Shown: positions 19,001 through 29,600, counted from the stretch's first letter. The stretch is DNA of 60,680 bases from DAINBT01 sp036732785 (GCA_964537505.1 CAZICK010000009.1:1-60680), one strand, 5' to 3'. Notes: generated by a model not told the origin, from the letters alone. Numbers and translations are program-made.

Positions 19001-21986
19001 CTTCAGCGTTATCGGGATCGAGTTGCAGGGCTTTCTGGTAGCAGGCAATGGCATGGTCTAATTTGGCGTGTTCCGACCGGCCCTGTTTGTACAGCGCGGC
19101 TCCGAAGTTATTGTATATTTTGGGATTGTTGGGGTCGAGCTGGATAGCTTTTTGATAATAAGCGATGGCCTGATCCAGTTTGTCCTGTTTATACAGCAGG
19201 GCTCCGAGGTTATTGTATGCCTCGGTGTAATTGTCTTTAAGCTGAATGGCTTTGCGATAGTGACCGGCGGCCTCATCCAGTTTGTCCTGCATTTCGAGGG
19301 AATTGGCTAAATTGTTGTGGGCCTGGGCGTAATCGCTTCTCAACTGCAGGGCCTTTTTGCAGCAGTTTATGGCTTCATCCGGACGTCCCAGGATATTCAG
19401 GGCGTTGGCCAGGTTATTGTACGCTTCCGCATAGTCGGGATTGATCTGGAGAGCCTTTTGATAACACGCGGCGGCTTCATCGGGTTTGCCCTGATCGAGC
19501 AGCACGTTTCCCAGGTTGCTATGGTAGATCGATTGGCCGGGATTGATCTGAATGGCTTTATTGATCAGATCGGCCCCGTTGTCGTATTTCTTTTGCTGAT
19601 AAGCGATAATGCCAAGCAGATGCAGGGCGTCCGGGTTCCGGGGATTTACCTTCAGTATCTCATTATAAATATCCTGAGCCTGTTGGATTTGACCCGACTG
19701 ATGATATTGAACAGCCTTTTGTAGTTCGCTGTCAATGTCAACAGGTGGAGGATCGCTGCTTGTTTCTTTGTTTTCGCAGTTCGATAACGGCTCTTGTCTT
19801 TTTGTTATGCTTGTCCTGTCGCTCGTTAAGAGTGGTTCTTGTTTTTTACCTTCGAGAGCTTCCCTGAGAGGTCCGAGGAATTTCGTGTAATTTTCCCATC
19901 TGCCCATGGAGGTGCTATACATTTTTTTTCTGACCTGCACAGTACTCGCGGTTCTTACCAAACGTTTATTTTTGTGGAATTCAAGACAGTTGTCGTCCCA
20001 TTCCAGCCCGCAAAACTCCACAATCTTTCGGCTGTTTGCTTCCTGGTCCCTGACCAGTTCCTCGTACTGTACATCGAGTATCGATATCGGCAGCACTTTG
20101 TGCCAATGATCCATAAGCTGTTCATACAGCCGATAGTAGTGGCCCATAGTGCGTAAATCATTTTTATAGCCATGCCCTTCTGTAAAATCGTGGAAATAGC
20201 ACGAAAGGCAGGTGTCCAACGGGTTACGGCGGGTATGGATAACCTTCGCATGTGGAAACAAAAGAGTGATCAGCCACAGACGGGAAAAATTCTGGGGCAT
20301 CTTGTCGGTGATTCGGCAGGCATCTTCGGATAATGAACGGATGTTATTGAGATACTGCCGGGCAAGGTTTATGGAGGTGTCCCGGCTGAGAGTCTTTGCG
20401 AATTGGTGAAAGGGTTTTTCCTCATTTTGTTTCATTAGATCGCAAAGGAGCGTACTGATGTCTTTGAGTTCTCCGGCCCCAAAGACCTGGTTGTGGCTGG
20501 AAAGAATTTGTTCGACCAGGGTGGTTCCCGAGCGAGGCATACCGACGATAAAAATCGGCACCTCGGAATCGATGCCGAAATGACGGCGGGAGGCAAAGAA
20601 ATCCTCATCGAATACTTCCACAAAATCCCAGACATTTTCTTCATAGTTGTCGATGTCGGAGCCATGTTCCTTGCACTGTTTGCGCAGTTCGTTACCGATA
20701 TGGTAGTTGTGGAAGGATTTTTCGTAATCGGCAATATCCTCATACATCTTACCCAGCACGAAATGAATTATCATATTTTCATTGGTCGCGTGCTGCTTTT
20801 TTCCCTTTAAAGATTCAAGTACGGCAAAAGCCTCATCTGCCGGTTGAAATTTTTTACATTCTGACAATCTTTTGTAAGTTTCAACGTTTTCCGGATCGAG
20901 TTGGAGGCTTTTCTGAAAATAGCCGATGGCCTCGTTCGAATGACCTGTCTTTTTCAGCGATTCGCCCAGATTACTATAGGCATCGGCATACCCCGGATCG
21001 AGCTGGACAGTTTTCTCAAAACAGGTAATAGCTTCTTGCGACCGGCCCAGTCCCTGCAGCGAGACGCCCATGTTATTATACGCCTCAGTGTGATTGGGGT
21101 TAATCTGCAGTGTTTTGTGATAACAGGCAATAGCTTCCTCCAATTTCTCCTGGCTACTTAATGCGTTAGCCAGATTGTAGTGTGCCTGAGCGTGCCGGGG
21201 ATTGCTCTGCAGGGCTTTTCGGTAATAGGCGATGGCTTCGTCCACCTGGTCTTGTTCACACAGCAAAGCCCCGAGGTTATTGCATGAATCGGCGTTGTCA
21301 GGTTCGATACGCAGGGCTTTGCGATAACACTCGACGGCCTCGTCCGATTTACCCTGTGTATTCAAGGCATTTGCCATATTGTTGTATGCCTCAACGCAAT
21401 CGGGTTTTATCCGCAAGGCCTCTTTACAATAGCTGATAGCCTCAACCGGCTGGTTCTGCACATTCAATATAGCTGCCAGGTTGTTGATCGCTTCAAGAAG
21501 GCATGGATCGATTTGCAGGGCCTGGCGATAACACTCGGCAGCCTCGTCCGGCTTACCCTGCGCATCGAGGGCATTCCCCATATTATTGTACGCCTTGGCG
21601 TAGCCGGGATCGATCTGCAGAGCCTTTTGAAAATAAACAATGGCCTGATCCAAGTCGCCCTGTTCTTTGAGTACAACTCCCATATCGCTGTAATAAACGG
21701 GCTGCCGGGGATCGATTTGAATAGCCTTGCCGATCAGGCAAGCGGCTGGATCATACTTTTTGGACTGATAAGCGAGAATTCCAAGCAAATATAGTGCCTT
21801 CGAATGCTCAGGGTTTACTTCCAGTATTTTTTTATACGCGTCCTCAGCCTGTTGGCATCGGCCCGATTGATGGTACTGCAGCGCCTCCTGCAATTCCTTG
21901 TCGCCATCAAAAAAACTGGGGACATTGATCGTTTTTTTTCTGTTCGACAATCGTTTTAGCTTTTTTCTTTTCTTCGGCTTGCTCAT
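16089..21986 (-). CDS. Giant triple TPR-sulfotransferase protein
   Basis: 1965 residues from ATG 21984-21986, which overlaps the TGA of the upstream gene (ATGA) and has AGGAG nine bases before it; earlier in-frame starts lie inside the neighbour. Three consecutive modules each comprise a TPR solenoid and a sulfotransferase domain with the PAPS 5'-phosphosulfate loop GMPRSGTTL(V/I)EQIL (near residues 482, 1176 and 1726) and a 3'-phosphate motif like RRxPLDTCLSCYF. All three sites look intact. The first two TPR arrays have about nine or ten repeats, the third about five. No signal peptide, so probably cytosolic. It resembles tyrosylprotein/O-glycan sulfotransferases; the acceptor is unknown. 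Lys-rich N-terminus. Confidence 0.88.
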   Translation of the reverse strand: MSKPKKRKKLKRLSNRKKTINVPSFFDGDKELQEALQYHQSGRCQQAEDAYKKILEVNPEHSKALYLLGILAYQSKKYDPAACLIGKAIQIDPRQPVYYSDMGVVLKEQGDLDQAIVYFQKALQIDPGYAKAYNNMGNALDAQGKPDEAAECYRQALQIDPCLLEAINNLAAILNVQNQPVEAISYCKEALRIKPDCVEAYNNMANALNTQGKSDEAVECYRKALRIEPDNADSCNNLGALLCEQDQVDEAIAYYRKALQSNPRHAQAHYNLANALSSQEKLEEAIACYHKTLQINPNHTEAYNNMGVSLQGLGRSQEAITCFEKTVQLDPGYADAYSNLGESLKKTGHSNEAIGYFQKSLQLDPENVETYKRLSECKKFQPADEAFAVLESLKGKKQHATNENMIIHFVLGKMYEDIADYEKSFHNYHIGNELRKQCKEHGSDIDNYEENVWDFVEVFDEDFFASRRHFGIDSEVPIFIVGMPRSGTTLVEQILSSHNQVFGAGELKDISTLLCDLMKQNEEKPFHQFAKTLSRDTSINLARQYLNNIRSLSEDACRITDKMPQNFSRLWLITLLFPHAKVIHTRRNPLDTCLSCYFHDFTEGHGYKNDLRTMGHYYRLYEQLMDHWHKVLPISILDVQYEELVRDQEANSRKIVEFCGLEWDDNCLEFHKNKRLVRTASTVQVRKKMYSTSMGRWENYTKFLGPLREALEGKKQEPLLTSDRTSITKRQEPLSNCENKETSSDPPPVDIDSELQKAVQYHQSGQIQQAQDIYNEILKVNPRNPDALHLLGIIAYQQKKYDNGADLINKAIQINPGQSIYHSNLGNVLLDQGKPDEAAACYQKALQINPDYAEAYNNLANALNILGRPDEAINCCKKALQLRSDYAQAHNNLANSLEMQDKLDEAAGHYRKAIQLKDNYTEAYNNLGALLYKQDKLDQAIAYYQKAIQLDPNNPKIYNNFGAALYKQGRSEHAKLDHAIACYQKALQLDPDNAEVYNNMGVALNEQGRSDQAIACYQRALELNPLNNDAYNSMGISLKQCGDSDQALICFQKALQIKPDFAEAYKNMVDCKKFARGDEAFETLESLKKQPHYSDMEKMFMHFTLAKMYADIADYDQAFHNYQAGNELRKHCKGQDDNIDNCKKHFYQCMEIFDKNFFADRSHFGIDSNLPIFIVGMPRSGTTLIEQILSSHHQVFGAGELKDISLLFDSFVKQNHRKPLAQMVELLDENTSAALAQQYLDRIRSLSESAVHITDKMPNNFERLWFITLLFPHAKIIHARRDPLDTCLSCYFHDFTDKHYYKNDLQTLGQYYRLYEQLMNHWHKVLPIPILDVHYEELIENQEHVSREIVQFCGLDWDVNCLEFHRNERSVRTASAVQVKQKIYKTSAGKWKNYEKHLGPLVKALEDHKQQRPLTKNKARKTVKRIPPPAGEKPAEGSCSFEIDSELKKALQYQQAGQFEQAEDIYRKILKVNPNHPEALHLLGIIAYQFKKCDIAAPLISKAIRIDPNQSAYYSNMGLVLKEQGKLDEAVACLQKAIQLDPDHAKAYNNMGNVLYEQRRPDKAVTCYRKALQLDPKNADALNNLGDALEKVGNSDEAVTYFHKALQLYPENIDAYKRLSSCKKSHPKDKTFEILESLKEKKKNSINDYMTIHFVLGKMYDDIGDYEKSFHNYQIGNQLRQRCKGQDFNISNYEKVILRCLKIFDKNFFAERSHCGVDSEEPIFIVGMPRSGTTLVEQILASHPQVFGAGELQNISMLLNAFARQNSEKTFAQMAASLDENISVKLAGQYLHYVRSLSENATHITDKMPHNFEKLWFINLLFPKAKIIHVCRNPLDTCLSCYFQDFVDPHGYKNDLRTLGRHYRLYERLMDHWRKVLPIPILDVQYEVLVEDQEQVSRNIIEFCGLEWDSNCLEFHKNERFVGTVSTTQVRQKIYNTSVGKWKNYEKFLTPLMEALEDAYEPQPV

Positions 21987-24046
21987 TGACAGATGCTCCT
22001 GTTCTCGCATTCGAGCGCTTCCATGAGAGGCCCCAGAAAGCCCGCATAGTTTTTCCATTTGCCTATGGAGGTATTGTATATTTTTTGCCTGACCTGCATG
22101 GTACTGCTGGTTCTTACGAAACGCTTGTTTTTGTGGAATTCCAGGCAGTTGTCATCCCATTCCAATCCACAGAATTCCACCATCTTTCGGCTGACCTGTT
22201 CCTGATCCCCAACCAATTCTTCATACTGCACATCGAGTATCGGTATCGGCAACACCCTTTGCCAGTGGTCCATTAATTGCTCATACAGGCGATAGTACAG
22301 CCCTAAAACTCTCAAATCATTTTTGAACCCCCGGACCTCCCGGAAATCCTGAAAATAACACGACAGACAAGTATCAAGCCGATCACGCCGGCAATGAATG
22401 ACTCTTGCTTTAGGAAACAGAAGAGTGATAAACCATAAATTTTTGAAGTTGTGGGGCATCTTGTCGGTAATGCGAACGGCATCTTCGGACAATGAGCAAA
22501 TATGATCCAGATACTCTCCAGCCAGAGTTGCACAGACACTATCGTCGAGTAATTCTATCACCTGCCGGAATGTTTTTCCCGGGTTTTGCCCAGCAAAGTT
22601 ACTGAAAAACAGGCTCACCTCCTTAAGCTCTCCCGCTCCGAAGACTTGCCGGTGACTGGCCAGAATCTGTTCCACGAGCGTAGTACCCGATCGTGGCATA
22701 CCCACAATAAAAACCGGCACCTCCGAATCGATGCCGAAATGCCTGCGGGAAGCAAAAAAAACCTCATCGAATATCTCCATACATTCCCGAAAATGTCTTT
22801 CGCAATCGTCAAGGTCGAAGTTCTGGCCGTAACGCTGTTTGCGCAGTTCGTTGGCCGAGCGGTAGTTCTCAAATGATTTCTCATAATCAGCAATGTCCGC
22901 ATACATCTTACCCAGGGCAAAATGAATGGACATCTTCTCCTTGAGCGAATAAGGGTATTTTCCCTTTAAAGACTCGAGTATCTCGAAAGATTTGTCGCCT
23001 TCGTGAAACTTTTTACAGTTCGCTAAATTTTTATGTGCCCCGGCGCAGTTGGGATTAAGCTGCAGTGCCTTCTGAAAACAGGCGACTGCCTGGTCAGACT
23101 CGCCTTGACCGCTTAGCGAAGACCCCATATTATTGTATGCGTCGGCGTAATCCGGCTTTAGTTGCAGAACCTTCTGATAGCAAGCGATGGCCTGGTCCGG
23201 TTTGTTCTGCTCATTAAGCAGAATTCCCAGATTATTATGCGCATCGGCATTGTCAGGATTGAACTGCAGGGCCTTTTGATAGCATGTAATGGCCTGATCC
23301 AGTTTGCTCTGTTCATACAACGATACTCCCATATTGTTATGCGAGTTAGAATTGTTGGGATCGATCTGCAGGGCCTTTTGATAACAAGCGATGGCCTGGT
23401 CCAATTTATCCTGTTTATGCAGGGCGGCTCCAAGGTTATTATATGCGTTAGTGTAGTTGGGATTGAGCTGGATGGCTTTTTGGTAACAGGCAATGGCCTG
23501 GTCCAGTTTGCCCTGTTTGTTCAGTATATTTCCCAGGTTGTTGTGGCCCTCGACATAATTGGGATTTATCTGCAGGGCTTTCTGATAGCAGACGATAGCT
23601 TCATCCAGCTTGCCTTGCCTGTCCAGGGTATTTCCCAGATTATAGTGAGCTTCAACGAGGTTGGGATTGAGCTGCAGGGCCTTCTGATAGCAAGTAACCG
23701 CCCGGCCCAATTGGTCCTGTCCATTCAATGTGTTTCCCATATTAGTATAATAAATCGCCTGGTTGGGATCGATCTCAATGGCTTTGCCGATCAGGGCTGC
23801 CGCGATCTCGTACTTCTTAAACTGATAAGCCATAACACCCAGCAGATGAAGCGTCTCGCAGTGCTGTGGGTTTATTTTTAGTATTTTATTGTAAATTTCC
23901 TTAGCCCGTTGGAACTGACCTGATCGATGGTATCGCATGGCATTTTGCAGCTCACCGTTAATGTCAAAAGAAGGGGCGACCTCGGTTATCGGTTTGCTTT
24001 CCGGTGTCAATTTTCGCCTTTTTCTGCTGGTTTCCTCACGGTCCAT
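21983..24046 (-). CDS. TPR-sulfotransferase protein, single module
   Basis: 687 residues: a basic N-terminus, about nine TPRs over residues 30-350 (repeat theme DQAIACYQKALQINPNY), then a sulfotransferase domain with PVFIVGMPRSGTTLVEQ near residue 450 and CRRDRLDTCLSCYFQDF. PAPS-dependent sulfation is the expected reaction; the TPR part probably binds the acceptor or a partner. It is the same architecture as each module of the downstream giant protein, and its stop overlaps the start of that gene, so the two are translationally coupled. ATG with AAAGGA upstream; divergent from dus. The unit may be the founder of the three fused copies. Confidence 0.9.
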   Translation of the reverse strand: MDREETSRKRRKLTPESKPITEVAPSFDINGELQNAMRYHRSGQFQRAKEIYNKILKINPQHCETLHLLGVMAYQFKKYEIAAALIGKAIEIDPNQAIYYTNMGNTLNGQDQLGRAVTCYQKALQLNPNLVEAHYNLGNTLDRQGKLDEAIVCYQKALQINPNYVEGHNNLGNILNKQGKLDQAIACYQKAIQLNPNYTNAYNNLGAALHKQDKLDQAIACYQKALQIDPNNSNSHNNMGVSLYEQSKLDQAITCYQKALQFNPDNADAHNNLGILLNEQNKPDQAIACYQKVLQLKPDYADAYNNMGSSLSGQGESDQAVACFQKALQLNPNCAGAHKNLANCKKFHEGDKSFEILESLKGKYPYSLKEKMSIHFALGKMYADIADYEKSFENYRSANELRKQRYGQNFDLDDCERHFRECMEIFDEVFFASRRHFGIDSEVPVFIVGMPRSGTTLVEQILASHRQVFGAGELKEVSLFFSNFAGQNPGKTFRQVIELLDDSVCATLAGEYLDHICSLSEDAVRITDKMPHNFKNLWFITLLFPKARVIHCRRDRLDTCLSCYFQDFREVRGFKNDLRVLGLYYRLYEQLMDHWQRVLPIPILDVQYEELVGDQEQVSRKMVEFCGLEWDDNCLEFHKNKRFVRTSSTMQVRQKIYNTSIGKWKNYAGFLGPLMEALECENRSICQ

Positions 24047-24157
24047 CGTAAATCCTTTAATTTTATAATGATTGCGGACATACTCCTTGCATAGAATCGG
24101 CTGATTGGGTAAAGTAGGTCCAATAAATCATAAATTTGGCGATAATAATGGCTATAT

Positions 24158-25120
24158 ATGATAAAATTAGGCAAGCTTAGTCTTGATGTTCCATTTTTCC
24201 AGGCGGCTCTAAGCGGTTATAGCGACCAGGCCATGTGCTCGCTAGCCCTGGAATATGGGGCGCCGCTGGTGTTCAGCGGGCTTGTGCTCGACAAGTCAGT
24301 TCTGTATCCGGGCGTTCTTAACAGCTTGGATGATCGCGAACACCCTATGGGCGGTCAATTGCTCGGGGGCGATCCAGCCATAATGGCCCGGGCCGCCAAA
24401 AGTCTTCAGGAATTCGGCTATGACCTGATCGATTTGAATTTCGCCTGTCCGGTTCCCAAGGTCGTCCATAAACAACGGGGCGGTTTTCTGCTTACCAGGC
24501 CCGATGTTGTGACAGATATTGTTCGGAAAGTCCGCCAGGTTGTGACCTGTCCGCTTACGATGAAATTGCGGATCGGCTATGACAACACTACCGAGTCACA
24601 GGATAATTTTTGGCGGATATGCGAAAAAGCGGCTGACGCGGGCGTCGATGGGTTCGTTGTGCACGGCAGAACCGTTTTGCAGAGATACCGCCAGGGAGTC
24701 GATTGGCAGATGATCGGTCGGGTAAAACAGCGATTCGACCGGATAACCGTCATAGGCAGCGGTAATGTCTTTACCGCCGAGGATGTAGCACGGCGACTGA
24801 CAGAAAACACCATCGATGGAGTACTCATAGCACGTGGAGCGATCGGCAATCCCTGGATATTTCGAGAAGCCCGGGCCTTGATCGCAGGTCAGCCAAAACC
24901 GCCGCCACCCAGTCTCAGCGAACAGGGCCAAGTTATACTGCGGCATTTCGAGATGATCCTTGGGCTATACCAGGCCAGGAAAGCCATTCCATATTTCCGC
25001 AAATTCTGCATCTATTACTGTAAACGTCATCCTCAACGCAAAAAGGCCCAAATGGCCATTACCACTGCACAGACAGTACAGAAAATGCGTATGGCAATTG
25101 AACAGTGGTATGGCCTGTGA
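24158..25120 (+). CDS. dus: tRNA-dihydrouridine synthase
   Basis: 320 residues, FMN-dependent TIM barrel that reduces uridine to dihydrouridine in the tRNA D-loop. The catalytic cysteine motif is NFACPVPKV (Cys97), with the FMN-binding LRIGYDNT segment, FVVHGRT and DGVLIARGAIGNPWIFRE. The usual ending of the alpha-helical tRNA-binding domain is present (FRKFCIYYCKRHP). Which Dus subfamily is uncertain, though it is nearer DusB than DusA/C. ATG lacks a clear SD and lies close to an AT-rich promoter-like stretch. It diverges from the TPR-sulfotransferase operon and precedes hisD. Confidence 0.92.
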   Translation: MIKLGKLSLDVPFFQAALSGYSDQAMCSLALEYGAPLVFSGLVLDKSVLYPGVLNSLDDREHPMGGQLLGGDPAIMARAAKSLQEFGYDLIDLNFACPVPKVVHKQRGGFLLTRPDVVTDIVRKVRQVVTCPLTMKLRIGYDNTTESQDNFWRICEKAADAGVDGFVVHGRTVLQRYRQGVDWQMIGRVKQRFDRITVIGSGNVFTAEDVARRLTENTIDGVLIARGAIGNPWIFREARALIAGQPKPPPPSLSEQGQVILRHFEMILGLYQARKAIPYFRKFCIYYCKRHPQRKKAQMAITTAQTVQKMRMAIEQWYGL

Positions 25121-25219
25121 CCTTCTCAGGCTGGTTGACAACATCTTGAAGATAACCGGATGGTAGCGGTTGAGGGTGTAGTAACGTGACCCGTTGGATG
25201 AATCGTCAGGTCTTTTCCG

Positions 25220-25247
25220 TTGCCACCAGCCGGGGTTTGTATATAAT
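25220..25247 (+). promoter_or_regulatory. Probable sigma70 promoter of hisD
   Basis: TTGCCA (25220-25225), 16-bp spacer, TATAAT (25242-25247). The start site would be near 25254, giving a leader of about 35 nt to the hisD ATG with its GGAG SD. It suggests hisD is transcribed on its own rather than with dus. Confidence 0.6.
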
Positions 25248-25288
25248 TAGCAAGTATTTTTTGTCCAAGTAGTGCCTGGGAGCTGAAT

Positions 25289-26635
25289 ATGACTGTGTTA
25301 AACATAATAAAAACAGAACCAAGAGATAAATTCGATAGGTGCTGGCGCAATTTACGCGCAAAGTTAAGCCTGGAGGGGGAATTGCTGGGGAATAAGCAGC
25401 GTCTTGAGCAGGTTCGCGATATCGTGGAAAAAGTCCGCCAGGGAAGAGACGCGGCGGTAGCCGAGCTGACAGCGGCGTATGATAAGGTCGAACTAAGCCC
25501 AAGCGAGTTTCGTATTTCCGAGGAGCAGTTGTCCCAGGCGCATCAACAGCTTGACAGTGAGCTTCTGGCAGCACTGCGACAGTCGATTGTGAACGTAAGG
25601 AGCTACCAACAGGAAATTATGGTCAGGGGAATTAGGATGCCCGCCTGGAATGTGAACAAGGAGGGTTTGCGATTAGGGTTGATATACCGGCCATTGAAAC
25701 GGGTGGGCGTGTGTGTGCCGGGCGCATCGGCCCCGCTGGTTTCGACGGTGATTATGACAGTAGTGCCGGCACAGGTGGCGGGGGTCGAACAGATCGCGGT
25801 AATCAGCGCCCCTAGACCCGACTGCGATAACAGTATTCATCCGGCAATATTGGGGGTATGTTGGGAGCTTGGAGTGAAGGAAGTATATCGGGTCAGCGGC
25901 GCCCAGGGCGTAGCGGCACTGGCATTTGGCACCGAGACCATCGGCAGGGTGGATAAGATCGTCGGGCCGAGCAGTTGGTGGGGACAGTTGGCGAAAAAAG
26001 AAGTTTACGGCCTGGTGGATATTGACAGTTTCGCCGGGCCAAGCGAAGTGCTGATCATCGCGGACGATTCAGCCAGGGGCCAATGGTTGGCCGCCGATAT
26101 GCTCAGTCAGGCCGAACACGCCCCGGGCAGTGCCCTGCTGATAACCGACTCAGAGCAACTCAGCCGGGAAGTGGCCGAACAGCTCGACAAACAATTGGCC
26201 GAACTGAGCCGCAAAGAAGCAACCCGCCAATGTGTGCAGCAGTTTTGCCTGGCGGTTGTGACCAGGGATATGGATGAAGCTATTGACCTGGCCAACGAAT
26301 TCGCGGCCGAGCATCTGCAGATTCAATGTAAAGACAGCGAAACCATCGCTGGGCGGATAGAAAACGCCGGCGCTATTTTCGTTGGCGAGTATAGTCCTGT
26401 GGCAATCGGTGACTACTTTGCCGGTCCGTCGCATACGTTGCCGACAGGCGGCTCGTCGCGGTATTTTAGTCCCTTGCATGTAAACGACTTTCTCAAGCAT
26501 TCGAGTCTGATAAGCTATGGCAAAAAAGGATTGGAAACCGGGGCAAAAGCAACTATAGCTATGGCCCGCGCCGAGGGTCTCGATGCCCACGCTCGTTCCG
26601 TGGAAATCCGCGTCCAAAAACAAGATAACGAGTAG
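25289..26635 (+). CDS. hisD: Histidinol dehydrogenase
   Basis: 448 residues, normal length for HisD. It catalyses the last two steps of histidine synthesis, oxidising L-histidinol to L-histidine with two NAD+. Visible family motifs are VCVPGASAPLVSTVIMT, the NAD/active region KIVGPSSWW and DIDSFAGPSEVLIIADD, the zinc/substrate segment LSQAEHAPGSALL and the catalytic FAAEHLQIQ pair (Glu-His). The final GPSHTLPTGGSSRYFSPL block is complete. No other his gene is nearby, so histidine genes are scattered in this genome. It has its own promoter-like sequence and a GGAG SD, and converges with the AsmA-like gene. Confidence 0.96.
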   Translation: MTVLNIIKTEPRDKFDRCWRNLRAKLSLEGELLGNKQRLEQVRDIVEKVRQGRDAAVAELTAAYDKVELSPSEFRISEEQLSQAHQQLDSELLAALRQSIVNVRSYQQEIMVRGIRMPAWNVNKEGLRLGLIYRPLKRVGVCVPGASAPLVSTVIMTVVPAQVAGVEQIAVISAPRPDCDNSIHPAILGVCWELGVKEVYRVSGAQGVAALAFGTETIGRVDKIVGPSSWWGQLAKKEVYGLVDIDSFAGPSEVLIIADDSARGQWLAADMLSQAEHAPGSALLITDSEQLSREVAEQLDKQLAELSRKEATRQCVQQFCLAVVTRDMDEAIDLANEFAAEHLQIQCKDSETIAGRIENAGAIFVGEYSPVAIGDYFAGPSHTLPTGGSSRYFSPLHVNDFLKHSSLISYGKKGLETGAKATIAMARAEGLDAHARSVEIRVQKQDNE

Positions 26636-26645
26636 TCAAAGTGTC

Positions 26646-29600
26646 CTATTTCAGTTGATCCTGCGTGGGCTCCAACTGCCGAAAGGCATCGCCAAGATCG
26701 GGAAAGGCAATCGGGGCAACTTCAGGCTCATCGAAGGTACCTGAAACACGTAATTGCATCAGCGATGGAAGGATGGCGCGACAAAAGCTTGACAGTATCG
26801 GGATATTGGCCAGATAATCCGGGGGATCGACGACAAAGATCAATTCCAGGGGACATTTTTGCAGGATGCCGCCGGTAAGGCCGGAAGGACGGCGGTCGCT
26901 GTCTTGGTCAGCGGTGAAGAAAGGTCCGCTCATAAGCCCGGTTCCAGTGAGCGAGACAGCACTACCCTGCAGATGAATCGATTCGAAATAAAGCTTGTCG
27001 CCGACTATGTCACCTGATATTTGGGCCTGGTTAAAGGCGCCATGCCTGGGCAGCTTAAAGTTAATGACATGCAATAGTTGAGCAATAATAGGCAATTGGC
27101 CGATAACGGCCTCTTCGACGACAAAGGTCAGACTGCCTCGCGGAATCAGGCTGGAAATCTCTTTGTTCAGCATGAATCTGCCTTTGCATCGACCCTGAAG
27201 ATCGAGATATTTTTTGTTCGGTTCTTTGGCGACATTGAGCAGTTCTTTCAGATCAGCTTCCAGGAAACGCAGGTCCACTTTGTAAGCCCAATGGTTGGGG
27301 TCAATATCGATCTGAGTATGTCCCGCCATGCGGCCTTGGCAAAAACCACTGCTGATATCCGTAACCTTCAGCAGTTTCTCTTTGCCGTCATAGCCGAGCT
27401 TAGCGGTCATTTCAGTCAAATCTCGATCCAAAACCTGCATATCGCCACGGGCCAGCTCGGCTGATAATTGAAAGTCCTGGGCGCCTTCGTCGTAGGTAGC
27501 TGTGCCCTGAAGGTTCCCGGTAATGTTGGTGGTTGAAAGTGGTGAGTGGCAGGTCCCGTTTTTCAGACCGATTCCGCCATTAAACTGCCAGATACCTTTT
27601 TCGTTGGGTTCTTGATGATAGTTCACTTCCAGGTCGCAATCGACATCTCCGGTCAGGCCGGTGCGTCGGCAAACGCCGCCTAATCCCCCGCCCAGGCCGT
27701 GTTTGAGTTTGTCATCTAACGGCAGGTCGTCCGCCTGGATGTGCAAATTGTATTTCCGGGCGCCGCCGATGCGGTCAAGCCGGCCGGTAATATCGATTTG
27801 GGTTCGCTCGTTCGTACTATGCAACCGATCAATCGCAACATAGTTCGGCTCGGCAATAACTTTGCCGGTTACGTTGGTAAATGGATAAGCAAAATTCGCC
27901 AGGCAAAACCCGCTGTTCAAAGGCTCTATTGTCGCCTGATAATCTAGGTCACGGTCAGGCTGGCGTTGCAACTGCATGGTCAGGTTGATCTGTCCGGAAG
28001 GATCGAGCTTGTCCCATAAATCAATTTTCCGGTCGTCCATCGCCTGATGCAGTTGGTCGGTCAACTCTAAAGGTTTGGCGATGAGGTAAAGTTGAAAATC
28101 GTTCGGACCACGGACGGCGCCGTTGAGTTCGACCTGACTTCGGCCGTTGCGGCCCGTTAATGAGATGATCTGTAACTGACGATCGGTCAGAACACAACCT
28201 GCCTGAACATTGTGTAATTGATAGGGAAATTTTTCATATCTTATTTGACCGTCGTTCAAACTGAAATCGATTCGATATGACGGTTTCACAAGTGTCGGTT
28301 CGGTTTGCCCGGACGGCTGTGTGGTTTCTGACGGCTCATGGTCGGCCGCTTTCAGATCGAGTTGTATTTGACCGCCGATTTCACCGGTCAGGTTAAGGCC
28401 CCGGTAAAGTCCGCCGATCTTATCGGGCAGGTTATTGGCAAATTCTTCGTCCAGCAGGACATCACGAAATTGACCTTGACACTGAAATTCCTGATCGGAA
28501 CGTTGCAGATTATTGATTTCACCTTCCAACTGGAACCGGCCGGAAGCTACTTCACCTTGTTTGATCTCAAAGGCGGTTAGCTTTTGATTCCAATTTACCC
28601 AACCGCTCATTGCCGTCAGTCTGGTTCCAATAGCGGTCCAGTCGGCGTTTACATCGATCAGCTCTATGCCAAGGTTTGGCTCCGGTTGCTGCCCGCGGCG
28701 CCATCCGGTCTTATAAAAAGCATTGACGGTTCCCGTGGGAGAGAACCGGTCCCACAAACGCTGAAGCCCTGGCGTCAGAGCGTTGTATATATTTTTGTTC
28801 AGAGGCGCGTTTTTGGCATTTACGGTTAAATCGAACTCGCTTTGCTCGTCTTCACCATGGTACTTACCTTCAATTTCTATTTCCTGGTTATCCTGTCGGG
28901 AATATAGAGGTCCGATGATTACACTGTTGGGGTCAAAGGCGATTTCACCCTGCACACCAGAGACAAAAGCGGGAAAATGTTTATAGACAAAGGCCCCGTC
29001 GTGGCATATTATTTTGCCCTGACAAACCGGTTTTTGTAACGCTCCGTCGGCGCGTTTTATCCGCAGTTGGTAGTCTATTGGCCCGACGGGCCGGTACAGA
29101 TCGACGAATTGCTGCGCCGCGTCGGGCAGCTCCTTTAAGACAGCATTCAAGGCCGTCTGTAAAGTGGTTTCGGTTCCCGCGACAACTTTCCCGGTGGCTG
29201 ATTCATCTATTAACGCCGCCTCGTCAATGACAAGGTCTTGCCATTGATCTACGGGGATATCCAGATTTTGGGTTTGGAATTCAAGATCAAATGGGGCATT
29301 GTCCGAGTATCCTCTTATGACGCCGCTGAGTTGAAGCTGACAGGAATCTTCCAATCGCCCATTGATCTTTTCTATAGTAATCTCGTCTTTATTGCAAGCA
29401 ATCTCAGCAATGACGCTGTTCAAAGGAAGCAAATAACCACTGCTGGACAAAGGCAGATTCAATCGACCGTTCTCAAGACTCAGTCGCAAGTTGTGTCCGC
29501 GGCTGGGTTCGAAGGTGCTGGTGATTTGCAACTGACCGGCAGGTTGAATAGTTTCGTACAGGTTGCGCCAATAAGCCAGACGGCCCGGCAAAGAGGCTAT

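Noticed and set aside
16089..24046. Regular ~102-base periodicity that could be taken for a repeat array or CRISPR
   Set aside because: It is the 34-residue TPR period within two long intact reading frames; units vary in sequence and have no spacers.
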